The notes beneath the pieces are model-generated. The model saw only the letters and a program-made list of their open reading frames with translations, was not told the origin of the DNA and ran no database searches. A stretch of DNA of 55,625 nucleotides from Candidatus Abawacabacteria bacterium (GTDB lineage: Bacteria > Patescibacteriota > Gracilibacteria > RBG-16-42-10): assembly GCA_016207805.1 (NCBI GenBank), contig JACQZO010000023.1:1-55625 (forward strand), read 5' to 3'. A program made the position numbers and the translations under genes. Shown one piece after another: positions 17,747 through 25,113 of this stretch. How positions within the stretch are numbered: position 1 is the stretch's first letter; each line of letters begins with the position of its first letter.

Positions 17747-18817
17747 TTAATTTCCCTGAGCTCCACTGAGCCGATATATCGGCGAAGAGCTACCAGCTAA
17801 TAAAGGCGATGCCAATGAATCAAAAGTAATTACAATTTCATAGCTTTGCCCAGTTGCGTCTACTGTATATTTATATTCTTGAGCTGGAAATGCAGGATCT
17901 TGAATACGACGAGTCAAAAGACTGCTACCAATTAAACTATTCAACAAACTAGTATAGTTACTTGCCCCTGGGTAACGCCCTTTACTATCATAATAAGCCT
18001 TCAATGCCACCCTTAAATCATTAACATCTTGGGCTCTTTGAGCATCATTACTTGACAATGGCACTACCGATGGTGTTGGTCTAACTATAGTTTGTACCAC
18101 GGTTGGCAATGGCGTCACTACTGTGGGCATTGGTGCAGAAACGAAGAACCAACGGTAAATTAAGTAAATCACCAAACAAACAATAGCAAATCCCACCCCC
18201 AAAACTGTCAACGCTAACCAGGGTCCGGTATGCTCACCACCCTCCTCTGCTCCAGCTATATTGGTAGCACTATCAGGATGCAATTCTTTTGCCGGCAGCT
18301 CTTGATGAATAGGCATTGATACCTCTGCTAAATCTTTATCATCAAACTGCACATTCACTCTCGGAGTCCCCTGCTCCACAGCCACTGGCGTTGGCTCAAC
18401 TGGTGCAGGCTCCAAAACATTAATTGACTCTGGAACATTATTGACTGGCTCAGGCTCTGACTCAGCGGCTGGTAAAGGTTCATAATTCGTTGATGTACTT
18501 TCCGGCTCTAGTATAGAGGCCGACTGGCTAACAGCCATTTCGGACTGAGTAGCAGCTGCAGTGTAAGCTGGCTCTTGCGTAAAGTTGGGCGGGGTAGGAA
18601 CTTCTAAAGGCGCAGGGATTAGCGTATCAGACGTTTCCGTCTGTGAGATCACGGGATCATCAACCGGCATCACCATAGCGGGTTCCTGACTTTGGCTCAT
18701 ATTAGCGGGCTCAGCCTGCATTGGTGCCGGCTCTGCACTAACAGGCAATGGAGTACCACACGCGATACAGTGCGTTCGTCCTGACATGTTTTCCGTACCA
18801 CAGAATGAACACTTCAT
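17747..18817 (-). CDS. Membrane protein: N-terminal zinc ribbon, Pro/Glu-rich linker, one TM helix, pseudopilin-like C-terminal domain
   Basis: The start MKCSFCGTENMSGRTHCIACGTPL forms a four-Cys zinc ribbon (CxxC...CxxC). Next come about 160 residues of Pro/Glu/Ala-rich linker, a TM helix (WLALTVLGVGFAIVCLVIYLIY) and a short linker. The extracytoplasmic domain begins NDAQRAQDVNDLRVALKAYYDSKGRYPGASNY, the pattern of the GspG/type II pseudopilin globular domain common in CPR proteins. The prepilin cleavage site is absent because the helix is internal. An ATG 60 bases upstream lies inside the sortase gene; I chose 18817, two bases after the sortase stop. Confidence 0.75.
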   Translation of the reverse strand: MKCSFCGTENMSGRTHCIACGTPLPVSAEPAPMQAEPANMSQSQEPAMVMPVDDPVISQTETSDTLIPAPLEVPTPPNFTQEPAYTAAATQSEMAVSQSASILEPESTSTNYEPLPAAESEPEPVNNVPESINVLEPAPVEPTPVAVEQGTPRVNVQFDDKDLAEVSMPIHQELPAKELHPDSATNIAGAEEGGEHTGPWLALTVLGVGFAIVCLVIYLIYRWFFVSAPMPTVVTPLPTVVQTIVRPTPSVVPLSSNDAQRAQDVNDLRVALKAYYDSKGRYPGASNYTSLLNSLIGSSLLTRRIQDPAFPAQEYKYTVDATGQSYEIVITFDSLASPLLAGSSSPIYRLSGAQGN

Positions 18818-18819
18818 AA

Positions 18820-19812
18820 TTAAAAGATACGATCTAAATAAACAATATAACGCTCGCGAGATGTTTGATATGGCCAACAGGTAAAGAGCACAAGCTCTTC
18901 TCTGCCATAATCGGTTACTATACTGCTTGTATTAGCTCCCACAACTTCTTGTTTTACCACTTTATATTTCAACTGTTGACCCTGAAATTGAATAAATACT
19001 TCATTGCCGATCACCAATCGGTTTAAATTTTTGAACACTTCATTAAAATTGGACCGCACATAACTAAAATTTGAGGAATGACCAAAAATCACTGTCTTGT
19101 GACCACTTGCTGGTGGGTAAAGCAATTGTCCTACACCAAGTTTCAAATCATCTTTCCATTTGGCATCAATTCGAGCATCAGTAGGGGTGACAGGAATATT
19201 CTGTAATCCTAAAGCCGGTATACTGATAGAATAGGTACCAATATTTTCACTATTAACGGCAGCCAATACTGGTCCGCTTGTACGAGGTTGGGTGGGAACC
19301 AATTGAGGTTGAGAAGCTGGTACTGCTGGCACAGGTGCTGGAGTAGAAGTAGCCACTGGAGTTGGAATAGCCACAGGCGTCGGTGCTGGTGGGATAACTC
19401 TGGGAGCAACCGGTACTGAGGTTACTGGTCTTGGGAGGACAACTGGCTTAGGTGTTGTTGCCGCGGCAATTGGCTTTGGCGTAACAGTAGGCTTCACTGG
19501 AGCCGGCAATACACTAATCGATGGACCACTATTTACTACTACAGGTTCAATTGTCGGCTGAACTTCAACTGTTGGTTGAATCTCAACTGTATTAGCAGCC
19601 AATGGCTCAGAAACATTATACAGTGGCTCTAATGTGAAAGCAGCTGTTTCATCACGCAAAGCTAATATGCGCGTATCATGGTAACTCATCATTTGCTCGA
19701 CAAAATGATTCAACAAAGATTGTTCTTGATAGGCCATGTTTGTCACCAGACCATCTCCATTACCGGACGAAGCTGTCAAAGCAGCAATAGCAAGAGTGAG
19801 GATTGAGTACAT
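18820..19812 (-). CDS. Sortase with a long Pro-rich stalk
   Basis: This transpeptidase (330 aa) has an N-terminal hydrophobic segment (about 1-15) and a Pro/Val/Thr-rich stalk (about 75-180). The catalytic domain has His245 in VIFGHSSNF, Cys312 in LVLFTCWP and an Arg in TSRERYIV, which is the complete His-Cys-Arg triad. It may attach proteins to the wall or other surface proteins. No LPxTG substrate was recognised in this window. The stop is two bases before the zinc-ribbon/pseudopilin gene, which suggests a functional pair. Confidence 0.88.
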   Translation of the reverse strand: MYSILTLAIAALTASSGNGDGLVTNMAYQEQSLLNHFVEQMMSYHDTRILALRDETAAFTLEPLYNVSEPLAANTVEIQPTVEVQPTIEPVVVNSGPSISVLPAPVKPTVTPKPIAAATTPKPVVLPRPVTSVPVAPRVIPPAPTPVAIPTPVATSTPAPVPAVPASQPQLVPTQPRTSGPVLAAVNSENIGTYSISIPALGLQNIPVTPTDARIDAKWKDDLKLGVGQLLYPPASGHKTVIFGHSSNFSYVRSNFNEVFKNLNRLVIGNEVFIQFQGQQLKYKVVKQEVVGANTSSIVTDYGREELVLFTCWPYQTSRERYIVYLDRIF

Positions 19813-19863
19813 AGCACAGTTACTTCAATATATTTTAAAACAAGTAGAGCAGAAGGTCAACCC

Positions 19864-21333
19864 TTAAGGTAGCCATGTAAGCGGATCTATCGCAGAACCA
19901 TTTTGGCGCACCTCAAAGTGTAAATGTGGACCAGTATAGTAAGGACCTGTTCCTTTGGTACCAGGCATACCGCCAGTCAAAGCGACAATCTCGCCCTTTC
20001 GCACGATATCTCCTTTCTCTACAAAAATTTTAGGTAAATGTCCATATACAGTAGTAATATCGCGACCTGATTCATCGCTGCCATGATAAAGCACCAAGTA
20101 GCTATAGCCGCCATCATTACGATCAACGATATGCAATACGACTCCATTAGCTGGCGATCGAATCGGTGTTTCTGGAGGTTGAGGAATATCAATTGCTGAG
20201 TGAGGGAAGCCAAAGAGCCGCTGATAACCAGAATCACGGAAGTAAGCGCTGATACCTTTATAAGCCGCGTCAACTGGCCAGATGGCACCGTTCTGAGGAT
20301 TAGTGAGTGCAAATTTATCACCGAACTTAACCTCAATATTTGCTAAACTATCTGGTGTTTTAATTTTTTCAATTTCACCTTGCAGACCGACGATATCCGC
20401 TTCCACCTGCTCCATTTGTTTTTTGAACTCTTGTAACATTAATTGGTATTCTTCCTCTTTACCTTGGGTTTTATCGAGAAGGAAACGCTTTTCTTCTTGC
20501 TGTCTATTAAGAACCAATTGTTGATCGTTCAATTCTAAACGAAGACGATCTAAACGATTCTTCTTCAGCTCAAGGGAACTTTGCTCACTGCTTAGCTGTT
20601 CATGAGAAATTTTGAGTTGCTCAAGTAGACTTCGTCCGGTAGCTTCAAGTGACTCCATGTTTTGCAATTCGTCTAAAGAATCAGCAAAGGTTTTGTGGGA
20701 CAACAACACTTGTAAAACCGAGGTATTCTCTTGCTCGTAAATTGCTTGTATATAAGCTGCTATTGCTCTTTTTTGTTCACCAATTTCTTTTTCTTTGAGC
20801 AATAAACGATTGGTAATCGTATCTATTTGACCATGTAAGGTTTTTAATTCTGTATCGAAACGAGCAATATTAGCTTTGGTCTCCTGCGCTTGCTGATCAA
20901 GAAATAACAACTCTTCTCGTAAGGTAGTGTTTACCGTTTGAATTGCCTGATATTTCTGCAGACTGTCTTCAGCTAGAGATTTTAAGCGATCTTGCTCACT
21001 TTTTGAATGTAAAAAATCCTGTAATAACTGCTTTTCAGCAGCATTGGCCCGGGCAACAGCTTCTCTATCTGCATCAGTGATAGCAGGAGGTGTGTTTTTG
21101 ATTACTGGCTTAGCTACGGGCTTGGCTGTGGTTACTTGAGAAGTTGCAGTGGCTCGCGCCGAAGGCGTGATAGCTTCCCAAGTACGAACAAAATCAGGAT
21201 CTACTGGTAACTCAGCAGCTATTGCGGCTGAAGAAAAGTTCAGAAGAGTACCAGCAATAATTCCACTAAGTGAAATTACTGTAAAAAATGTGATCTGCTT
21301 TGGGGGAAAGCGCATAAAACTGTTTCTATTCAT
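19864..21333 (-). CDS. EnvC-like murein hydrolase activator, M23 peptidase domain
   Basis: This is a secreted 489-aa protein. The signal segment is ITFFTVISLSGIIAGTLLNFSSAAIA. A long coiled coil (about 85-320) precedes the C-terminal LytM/M23 domain. Zinc-ligand motifs are present: FPHSAIDIPQP (H-x3-D) and GPHLHFEVRQNG (HxH), plus the conserved DIVRKGEIVALTGG. It therefore looks catalytically competent, unlike true EnvC. Its role is probably peptidoglycan cleavage at division or during envelope remodelling. It lies just upstream of the sortase gene on the same strand. Confidence 0.9.
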   Translation of the reverse strand: MNRNSFMRFPPKQITFFTVISLSGIIAGTLLNFSSAAIAAELPVDPDFVRTWEAITPSARATATSQVTTAKPVAKPVIKNTPPAITDADREAVARANAAEKQLLQDFLHSKSEQDRLKSLAEDSLQKYQAIQTVNTTLREELLFLDQQAQETKANIARFDTELKTLHGQIDTITNRLLLKEKEIGEQKRAIAAYIQAIYEQENTSVLQVLLSHKTFADSLDELQNMESLEATGRSLLEQLKISHEQLSSEQSSLELKKNRLDRLRLELNDQQLVLNRQQEEKRFLLDKTQGKEEEYQLMLQEFKKQMEQVEADIVGLQGEIEKIKTPDSLANIEVKFGDKFALTNPQNGAIWPVDAAYKGISAYFRDSGYQRLFGFPHSAIDIPQPPETPIRSPANGVVLHIVDRNDGGYSYLVLYHGSDESGRDITTVYGHLPKIFVEKGDIVRKGEIVALTGGMPGTKGTGPYYTGPHLHFEVRQNGSAIDPLTWLP

Positions 21334-21382
21334 AGTAGCAAAACCAATGACTCAGCACAATACCATCACTGGCAATAAAAAG

Positions 21383-21622
21383 CTACTCCAAGAGGTTATC
21401 TATTAATTTTGCCAGCTCATAATCTTTATTAGTTATCTTACCAGCACTATGTGTGCTGAGCAGAACTTTGACCTGGTTGTAGTTATGCAGAAAAAGATCC
21501 GGATGATGATCACATTGTTCTGCCAACACACCGATGTTATTGATAAAAGCAAGAGCTTCCTGAAATGTCCCAAACCCAAACTCCTTTACTAAGCACTGAT
21601 CTTTTTCTAACCAAGCAGTCAT
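21383..21622 (-). CDS. Pterin-4a-carbinolamine dehydratase-like protein (short)
   Basis: This 79-aa protein carries the COG2154 signature AEQCDHHPDLFLHNYNQVKVLLSTHSAGKITNKDYELA, including the catalytic His-His-Pro. It is shorter than the usual 95-105 aa because the N-terminal part is trimmed, although F-x-F-x3-EALAFI is kept. The classical role is dehydration of 4a-hydroxytetrahydrobiopterin. An aromatic hydroxylase is not seen here, and other roles (for example with molybdopterin) have been proposed for bacterial members. It may be co-transcribed with the M23 gene downstream. Confidence 0.85.
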   Translation of the reverse strand: MTAWLEKDQCLVKEFGFGTFQEALAFINNIGVLAEQCDHHPDLFLHNYNQVKVLLSTHSAGKITNKDYELAKLIDNLLE

Positions 21623-21709
21623 AAAAGAATATTAACGATTGCAGTCTATTAACCCATAGAGAGTGTATGCTTGCAAATGTAAAAAAAATCAATACACTTA
21701 TGATGCTTT

Positions 21710-21783
21710 GGCGACGTGGCGGAGTGGTTACGCAGGGGTCTGCAAAACCCCGTACACCAGTTCAATTCTGGTCGTCGCCTCCA
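21710..21783 (+). tRNA. tRNA-Cys (anticodon GCA)
   Basis: The acceptor GGCGACG (21710-21716) pairs with CGTCGCC (21773-21779). The anticodon stem GGGGT/ACCCC encloses CTGCAAA, so the anticodon is GCA. U73 (21780) is the discriminator expected for tRNA-Cys, and the 3' CCA is encoded (21781-21783). The T arm is CCAG-TTCAATT-CTGG. The trpS T-box leader begins immediately downstream, so both could share a transcript. Confidence 0.95.
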
Positions 21784-21799
21784 ATAAAAATCTCAATAG

Positions 21800-22093
21800 A
21801 AGCTATGTAATGGATCTATGGGGGGATCTTTCTATTGCTATAGTAATAAAGAAATATATAATACTGGCAAAGCGCCTGAGCCAGGAGAATGGGCCTTGCA
21901 AGCTGAGAGATGAACAAGCTGGATATACTGCATCAGTAGTTTCTTCGGAAGAAGACCGTAATCACACTTCACACCGATGTCGATATTACGGAGTCGGTAA
22001 GCAAGGTTGCATTGGTAACAGTGTAACAAAACAAGGTGGCACCATGTCGCATGCGCGGCGTCCTTGTAAGGAATATCTTTAATCTTTTTCCTT
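21800..22093 (+). promoter_or_regulatory. T-box riboswitch leader of trpS
   Basis: The antiterminator core is complete. ACAAGG (22031-22036) pairs with CCTTGT (22062-22067). The 7-base bulge TGGCACC (22037-22043) matches the invariant UGGNACC. Helix A2, ATGTCGC/GCGGCGT (22044-22050 with 22055-22061), closes on loop ATGC. N = C pairs with G73, the bacterial tRNA-Trp discriminator. A possible UGG specifier lies at 21890-21892, though I could not fold Stem I with confidence. No GC-rich terminator with a U-run lies between the core and ATG 22094. Weak alternatives are TCCT/AGGA (22061-22072) or AAGGAA/TTCCTT (22068-22091). The upstream limit is approximate. Confidence 0.82.
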
Positions 22094-23089
22094 ATGAAAC
22101 GCTTACTTACTGGTGACCGACCGACGGGACGATTGCATCTAGGACACTATGTGGGCTCATTGCAAAATAGAGTGGCCCTGCAACATAGCCATGATACTTT
22201 TATTATGGTAGCAGATGTACAAGCACTCACAGATAACTTCGCTAATCCTCAAAAGGTACGAGCAAATGTCTATGAGGTGGTATTAGATAATTTGGCAGTA
22301 GGCATTGACCCTGACAAGGTTACTTACTTTATTCAATCTCAAATTCCCGAGATTGCTGAGTTAACTATATTCTTTCTCAATTTAGTAACAGTGGCCCGCT
22401 TACAACGCAACCCCACTGTCAAAGAAGAGATTAAACAAAAGAGCTTTGGCACCAGTATTCCAGCAGGTTTCTTTTGTTACCCTGTATCACAAGCTGCAGA
22501 CATACTGACATTTAAGGCAGAAATAGTGCCTGTAGGTGAAGATCAAAATCCCATGCTGGAACAGACACGAGAGATTGCCGACAAATTTAATAGTTTATAT
22601 GGTGCGCTATTTCCTAGACCAGAAACTGTACTGGGCCAAACAGCAAGATTAGTTGGTATCGATGGCAATAATAAAATGGGGAAAAGTCTTGGTAATACTA
22701 TCTGTCTGGCAGATACTGCTAAGACCACTGAGCAAATGATCATGGATATGTACACCGATCCTAATCGCAAAAAAGCTACTGACCCAGGGAAAGTTGAGGG
22801 TAATCCACTATTCATTTATCTTGACGCTTTTGCCTCAACTAATGAGCTGGCTCAGATTGAAGATTTCAAAATACGTTATCGTGAAGGACGTGTGGGTGAT
22901 GTGGAAATAAAAAAGTATTTGGCTAATTTACTTAACCAGCTACTCTCACCTATTCGCATGAAGAGAGTGGCACTGGAAAGGCAGCCCCATCTTGTGCAGG
23001 AGTTATTAAAGAAAGGAACTGCAAGAGCAAAAGTAGAGGCTCAGCAAACACTCAGGGAGGTGAAGGAAGCGATGAAGATTCTTTATTAG
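22094..23089 (+). CDS. trpS: Tryptophanyl-tRNA synthetase
   Basis: This class I synthetase of 331 aa charges tRNA-Trp. The N-terminus KRLLTGDRPTGRLHLGHYVGSL contains the HIGH-type motif HLGH. The KMSKS motif appears as NKMGKSLGN. PVGEDQNPMLEQTREIADKFN is a TrpRS signature. It is preceded by a T-box leader, so expression probably rises when uncharged tRNA-Trp accumulates. The ATG is preceded by TTTTTCCTT with no Shine-Dalgarno sequence; a purine patch AAGGA lies 21 bases upstream, too far for normal use. Confidence 0.96.
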   Translation: MKRLLTGDRPTGRLHLGHYVGSLQNRVALQHSHDTFIMVADVQALTDNFANPQKVRANVYEVVLDNLAVGIDPDKVTYFIQSQIPEIAELTIFFLNLVTVARLQRNPTVKEEIKQKSFGTSIPAGFFCYPVSQAADILTFKAEIVPVGEDQNPMLEQTREIADKFNSLYGALFPRPETVLGQTARLVGIDGNNKMGKSLGNTICLADTAKTTEQMIMDMYTDPNRKKATDPGKVEGNPLFIYLDAFASTNELAQIEDFKIRYREGRVGDVEIKKYLANLLNQLLSPIRMKRVALERQPHLVQELLKKGTARAKVEAQQTLREVKEAMKILY

Positions 23090-23126
23090 GATTTAGTAGT
23101 GAATTTGTTGCAAAAGTACTAACTAA

Positions 23127-24815
23127 TTATGCTAGCAGAGCCTGATAACAAAGCTCGCAATAAATAATTGCCTCACTTTCAGAGGAGAAGCTGGTAAGAG
23201 TAGACTTACTACAGTTGGCACATATAGCATCTCGCACTTTTCGTGGATTTTTCATACGCATTAAAGCCCGTCTCCTTTCATCAGGATGTAAGCGAGGCAA
23301 AGGCAGAGAAAATTCTCTATAGAATACTAACTCTTGCTTAGTAATACGAAATGGCCGGCCACTGAGCACACATATTACCGCGCTATCCACAAGCTCATTC
23401 GGCGCATCTTGGATATCGTCAGGTAGATCTGAGGCAGCAATAAACTTATCTACTTGAGGTTTTGGCGCTATATAATCTGACCAGTGATATCCTCGCTGCA
23501 GTGCAGACTTTTTATCAGTGGGGAAATATTCAAAAGCAGTGCTTTCATTGTAACCAAAGGGAGAAATAGTCGATGGGAAAAACTCACCCCACTCTCCTTT
23601 TTGTTGCATGGTATTGATTAATTCTACCAGCAACTTTTCATATTCACTTTTCGTGTATTCTTTGTTAAAAATACAATATTGTTTATTTTTGAGACCGATA
23701 CAGCCAAAAAGATCATGAGAGTTGCGACATGATTGGCAATAATAGAGATCTGAGGAATCATAGCAGTCGAAAGACCAAAGACAGTGCTGACAATTGACTA
23801 CCGCATAGCATTCATAACAATGCGTCATATTGACGCTACCATAACAATCGTAACAGTTAAAAGCCTTCATATTGTCAATGCCATAACAGCAACGCTCTGC
23901 TTCTACCATATGAAAAGAGACGTAACAATCTTTAGCATTATTGTTCATATCACCTTGGTCACAGTTTTCTACATTAAAGTTCCGTAAAGCTCTCCGGGGA
24001 AAAGTTTTAACAAAGTTGGCAAATTCTTCAGCCATTTTTTCCCAAGCAGCAAAACTACCAGTAGCATAGGCTTTCTTTTGCTCAAAGTACTCTTCCTTAG
24101 TGTACTGCTTATTCCAAATACAATACTTCTTATGGTGTAAATTCACACAAAACATGCAGTGATCTAAATGTTTGCAATCTGCAATAAACGCTGAGTCGGA
24201 AATATTTTCACTATTCATGACATATTGCGCCCGGAAACAATATTGAGAATTAACGCATTGGAAACAAAGCTCTCCATCAAAGAGCCAAAAGTTATTAATA
24301 CAGTTTTTGAGATTTACATAGCCATAATTGTACATACTGTCTTGGCCATAATCTCCCCAGAAACAGAGATAACAATTCTTCGCCTCATAGGCAAAGTTGT
24401 TATACTCTATCGCTTCTTGACCACCAAAATTGAGCAATGCCTGATGGGGTACTTTGCAAGCAAAAGTATGAAATTGGGGGAAGAAAGCTCGTTTAGGATC
24501 ACAATCATTTTGATATTGCATGGCGTCAAACCCATCTTTTCTCAGTTCTGTCATTTCGCCCACCAAGTATGGTGCTTCAGGAGAATACATGGAAATAATG
24601 TCTTTTCCAGTAAGACTACTTTTTCTCAGATAAAGAGCCGTTTCATTACGAGCAGCTAGGCGTCTAATCAGTCGACATTCAGGACAGAGAGTAGGAGTTG
24701 GCACTGACAAAATATGCTCCCCGATCTGAGGAGAAATATTCCGATAGAAATCCTCATCTTTATCTCTAATAGTAAAGCTCTGGTGGCATTGCAGACATGA
24801 TTTAGTGTCAGCCAT
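23127..24815 (-). CDS. Cys-rich repeat protein with terminal zinc ribbons (CPR-type, unknown function)
   Basis: This 562-aa protein is very rich in Cys, Tyr and Asn. The N-terminus has CLQC and CPECRLIRRL, and the C-terminus has CANC and CELC, so treble-clef or zinc-ribbon modules probably lie at both ends. The centre repeats short Cys turns (NCYLC, FNCYDCYG, HCYECYA) at roughly 8-12-residue spacing, suggesting a solenoid stacked on Cys ladders. A motif of the form C...L..KkYCI.NKqYTKeEY occurs twice, marking an internal duplication. It has no signal peptide. A paralogue is at 52755. I recall similar uncharacterised Cys-rich proteins in CPR genomes but cannot confirm this here. Confidence 0.75.
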   Translation of the reverse strand: MADTKSCLQCHQSFTIRDKDEDFYRNISPQIGEHILSVPTPTLCPECRLIRRLAARNETALYLRKSSLTGKDIISMYSPEAPYLVGEMTELRKDGFDAMQYQNDCDPKRAFFPQFHTFACKVPHQALLNFGGQEAIEYNNFAYEAKNCYLCFWGDYGQDSMYNYGYVNLKNCINNFWLFDGELCFQCVNSQYCFRAQYVMNSENISDSAFIADCKHLDHCMFCVNLHHKKYCIWNKQYTKEEYFEQKKAYATGSFAAWEKMAEEFANFVKTFPRRALRNFNVENCDQGDMNNNAKDCYVSFHMVEAERCCYGIDNMKAFNCYDCYGSVNMTHCYECYAVVNCQHCLWSFDCYDSSDLYYCQSCRNSHDLFGCIGLKNKQYCIFNKEYTKSEYEKLLVELINTMQQKGEWGEFFPSTISPFGYNESTAFEYFPTDKKSALQRGYHWSDYIAPKPQVDKFIAASDLPDDIQDAPNELVDSAVICVLSGRPFRITKQELVFYREFSLPLPRLHPDERRRALMRMKNPRKVRDAICANCSKSTLTSFSSESEAIIYCELCYQALLA

Positions 24816-24877
24816 GAAGATAAGACGATTATTGCGCTAAGAGAGTAGCAAAAGTGGGATGAGATGAGAAACTTCAT

Positions 24878-24907
24878 TTGACAGCTTTAGACTCTTTCAA
24901 GTAAGTT
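24878..24907 (+). promoter_or_regulatory. Possible promoter of the valS leader
   Basis: A perfect -35 box TTGACA is at 24878-24883. The best -10 candidate, TAAGTT (24902-24907, spacing 18), is poor. If it is used, transcription would begin near 24914, about 14 bases before the leader-peptide ATG. Confidence 0.35.
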
Positions 24908-24927
24908 TGCCTTGCTTCCACCCAGTT

Positions 24928-25005
24928 ATGCCATCATCTATTTATCTACAATTTGCAGAGAATAACAGTCGCAATGGCGCAGCTGTGGTCGTCATCTTGG
25001 TATAG
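24928..25005 (+). CDS. Leader peptide of valS, valine-rich (25 aa)
   Basis: A short frame ATG(24928)...TAG(25003-25005) ends with the residues AAVVVILV. Valine codons are GTG 24985, GTC 24988, GTC 24991 and GTA 25000, with one Ile and one Leu codon between them. The stop codon falls exactly in the loop between attenuator segments 1 and 2. This is the layout of amino-acid-sensing leader peptides, as in enterobacterial ilv and leu operons. Its product is not expected to function as a protein; ribosome position on it would sense Val-tRNA supply. The evidence is codon content plus RNA geometry. Confidence 0.8.
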   Translation: MPSSIYLQFAENNSRNGAAVVVILV

Positions 25006-25063
25006 ACTAAGAGGCGCTTTTTAGCATATAGGTCCTCTTGGTCTAGAACTAAGAGTTTTTTTT
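24995..25063 (+). promoter_or_regulatory. Ribosome-mediated transcription attenuator of valS
   Basis: There are four mutually exclusive segments. The pause hairpin is 1:2 (24995-25001 with 25006-25012). The antiterminator 2:3 pairs AGACTAAGAGG (25004-25014) with CCTCTTGGTCT (25034-25044), 11 bp with one G-U. The terminator 3:4 pairs CTCTTGGT (25035-25042) with ACTAAGAG (25048-25055) and is followed by eight T (25056-25063). A ribosome stalled on the Val codons would cover segment 1 and free 2 to pair with 3. One reaching the stop at 25003 would cover segment 2 and allow termination. Confidence 0.85.
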
Positions 25064-25113
25064 AAATTCTGAGTGGAGATAAAGGCCAGAAACATCTTTA
25101 AAACTATTATTGT

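Noticed and set aside
21663-22082. A 139-codon open frame across tRNA-Cys and the trpS leader
   Set aside because: It covers a well-formed tRNA and the T-box core. The amino acid pattern is not protein-like, and the structured RNAs explain the conservation.
23784-24659. Long antisense frames opposite the Cys-rich gene
   Set aside because: They arise from the biased codon content of Cys/Tyr/Asn-rich coding DNA and have no recognisable protein features.
24973-25023. Alternative leader frame MAQLWSSSWYRLRGAF upstream of valS, with two Trp codons
   Set aside because: It runs through the whole of segment 2, so its stop does not fit the attenuator geometry, and Trp codons do not match a valyl-tRNA synthetase gene.
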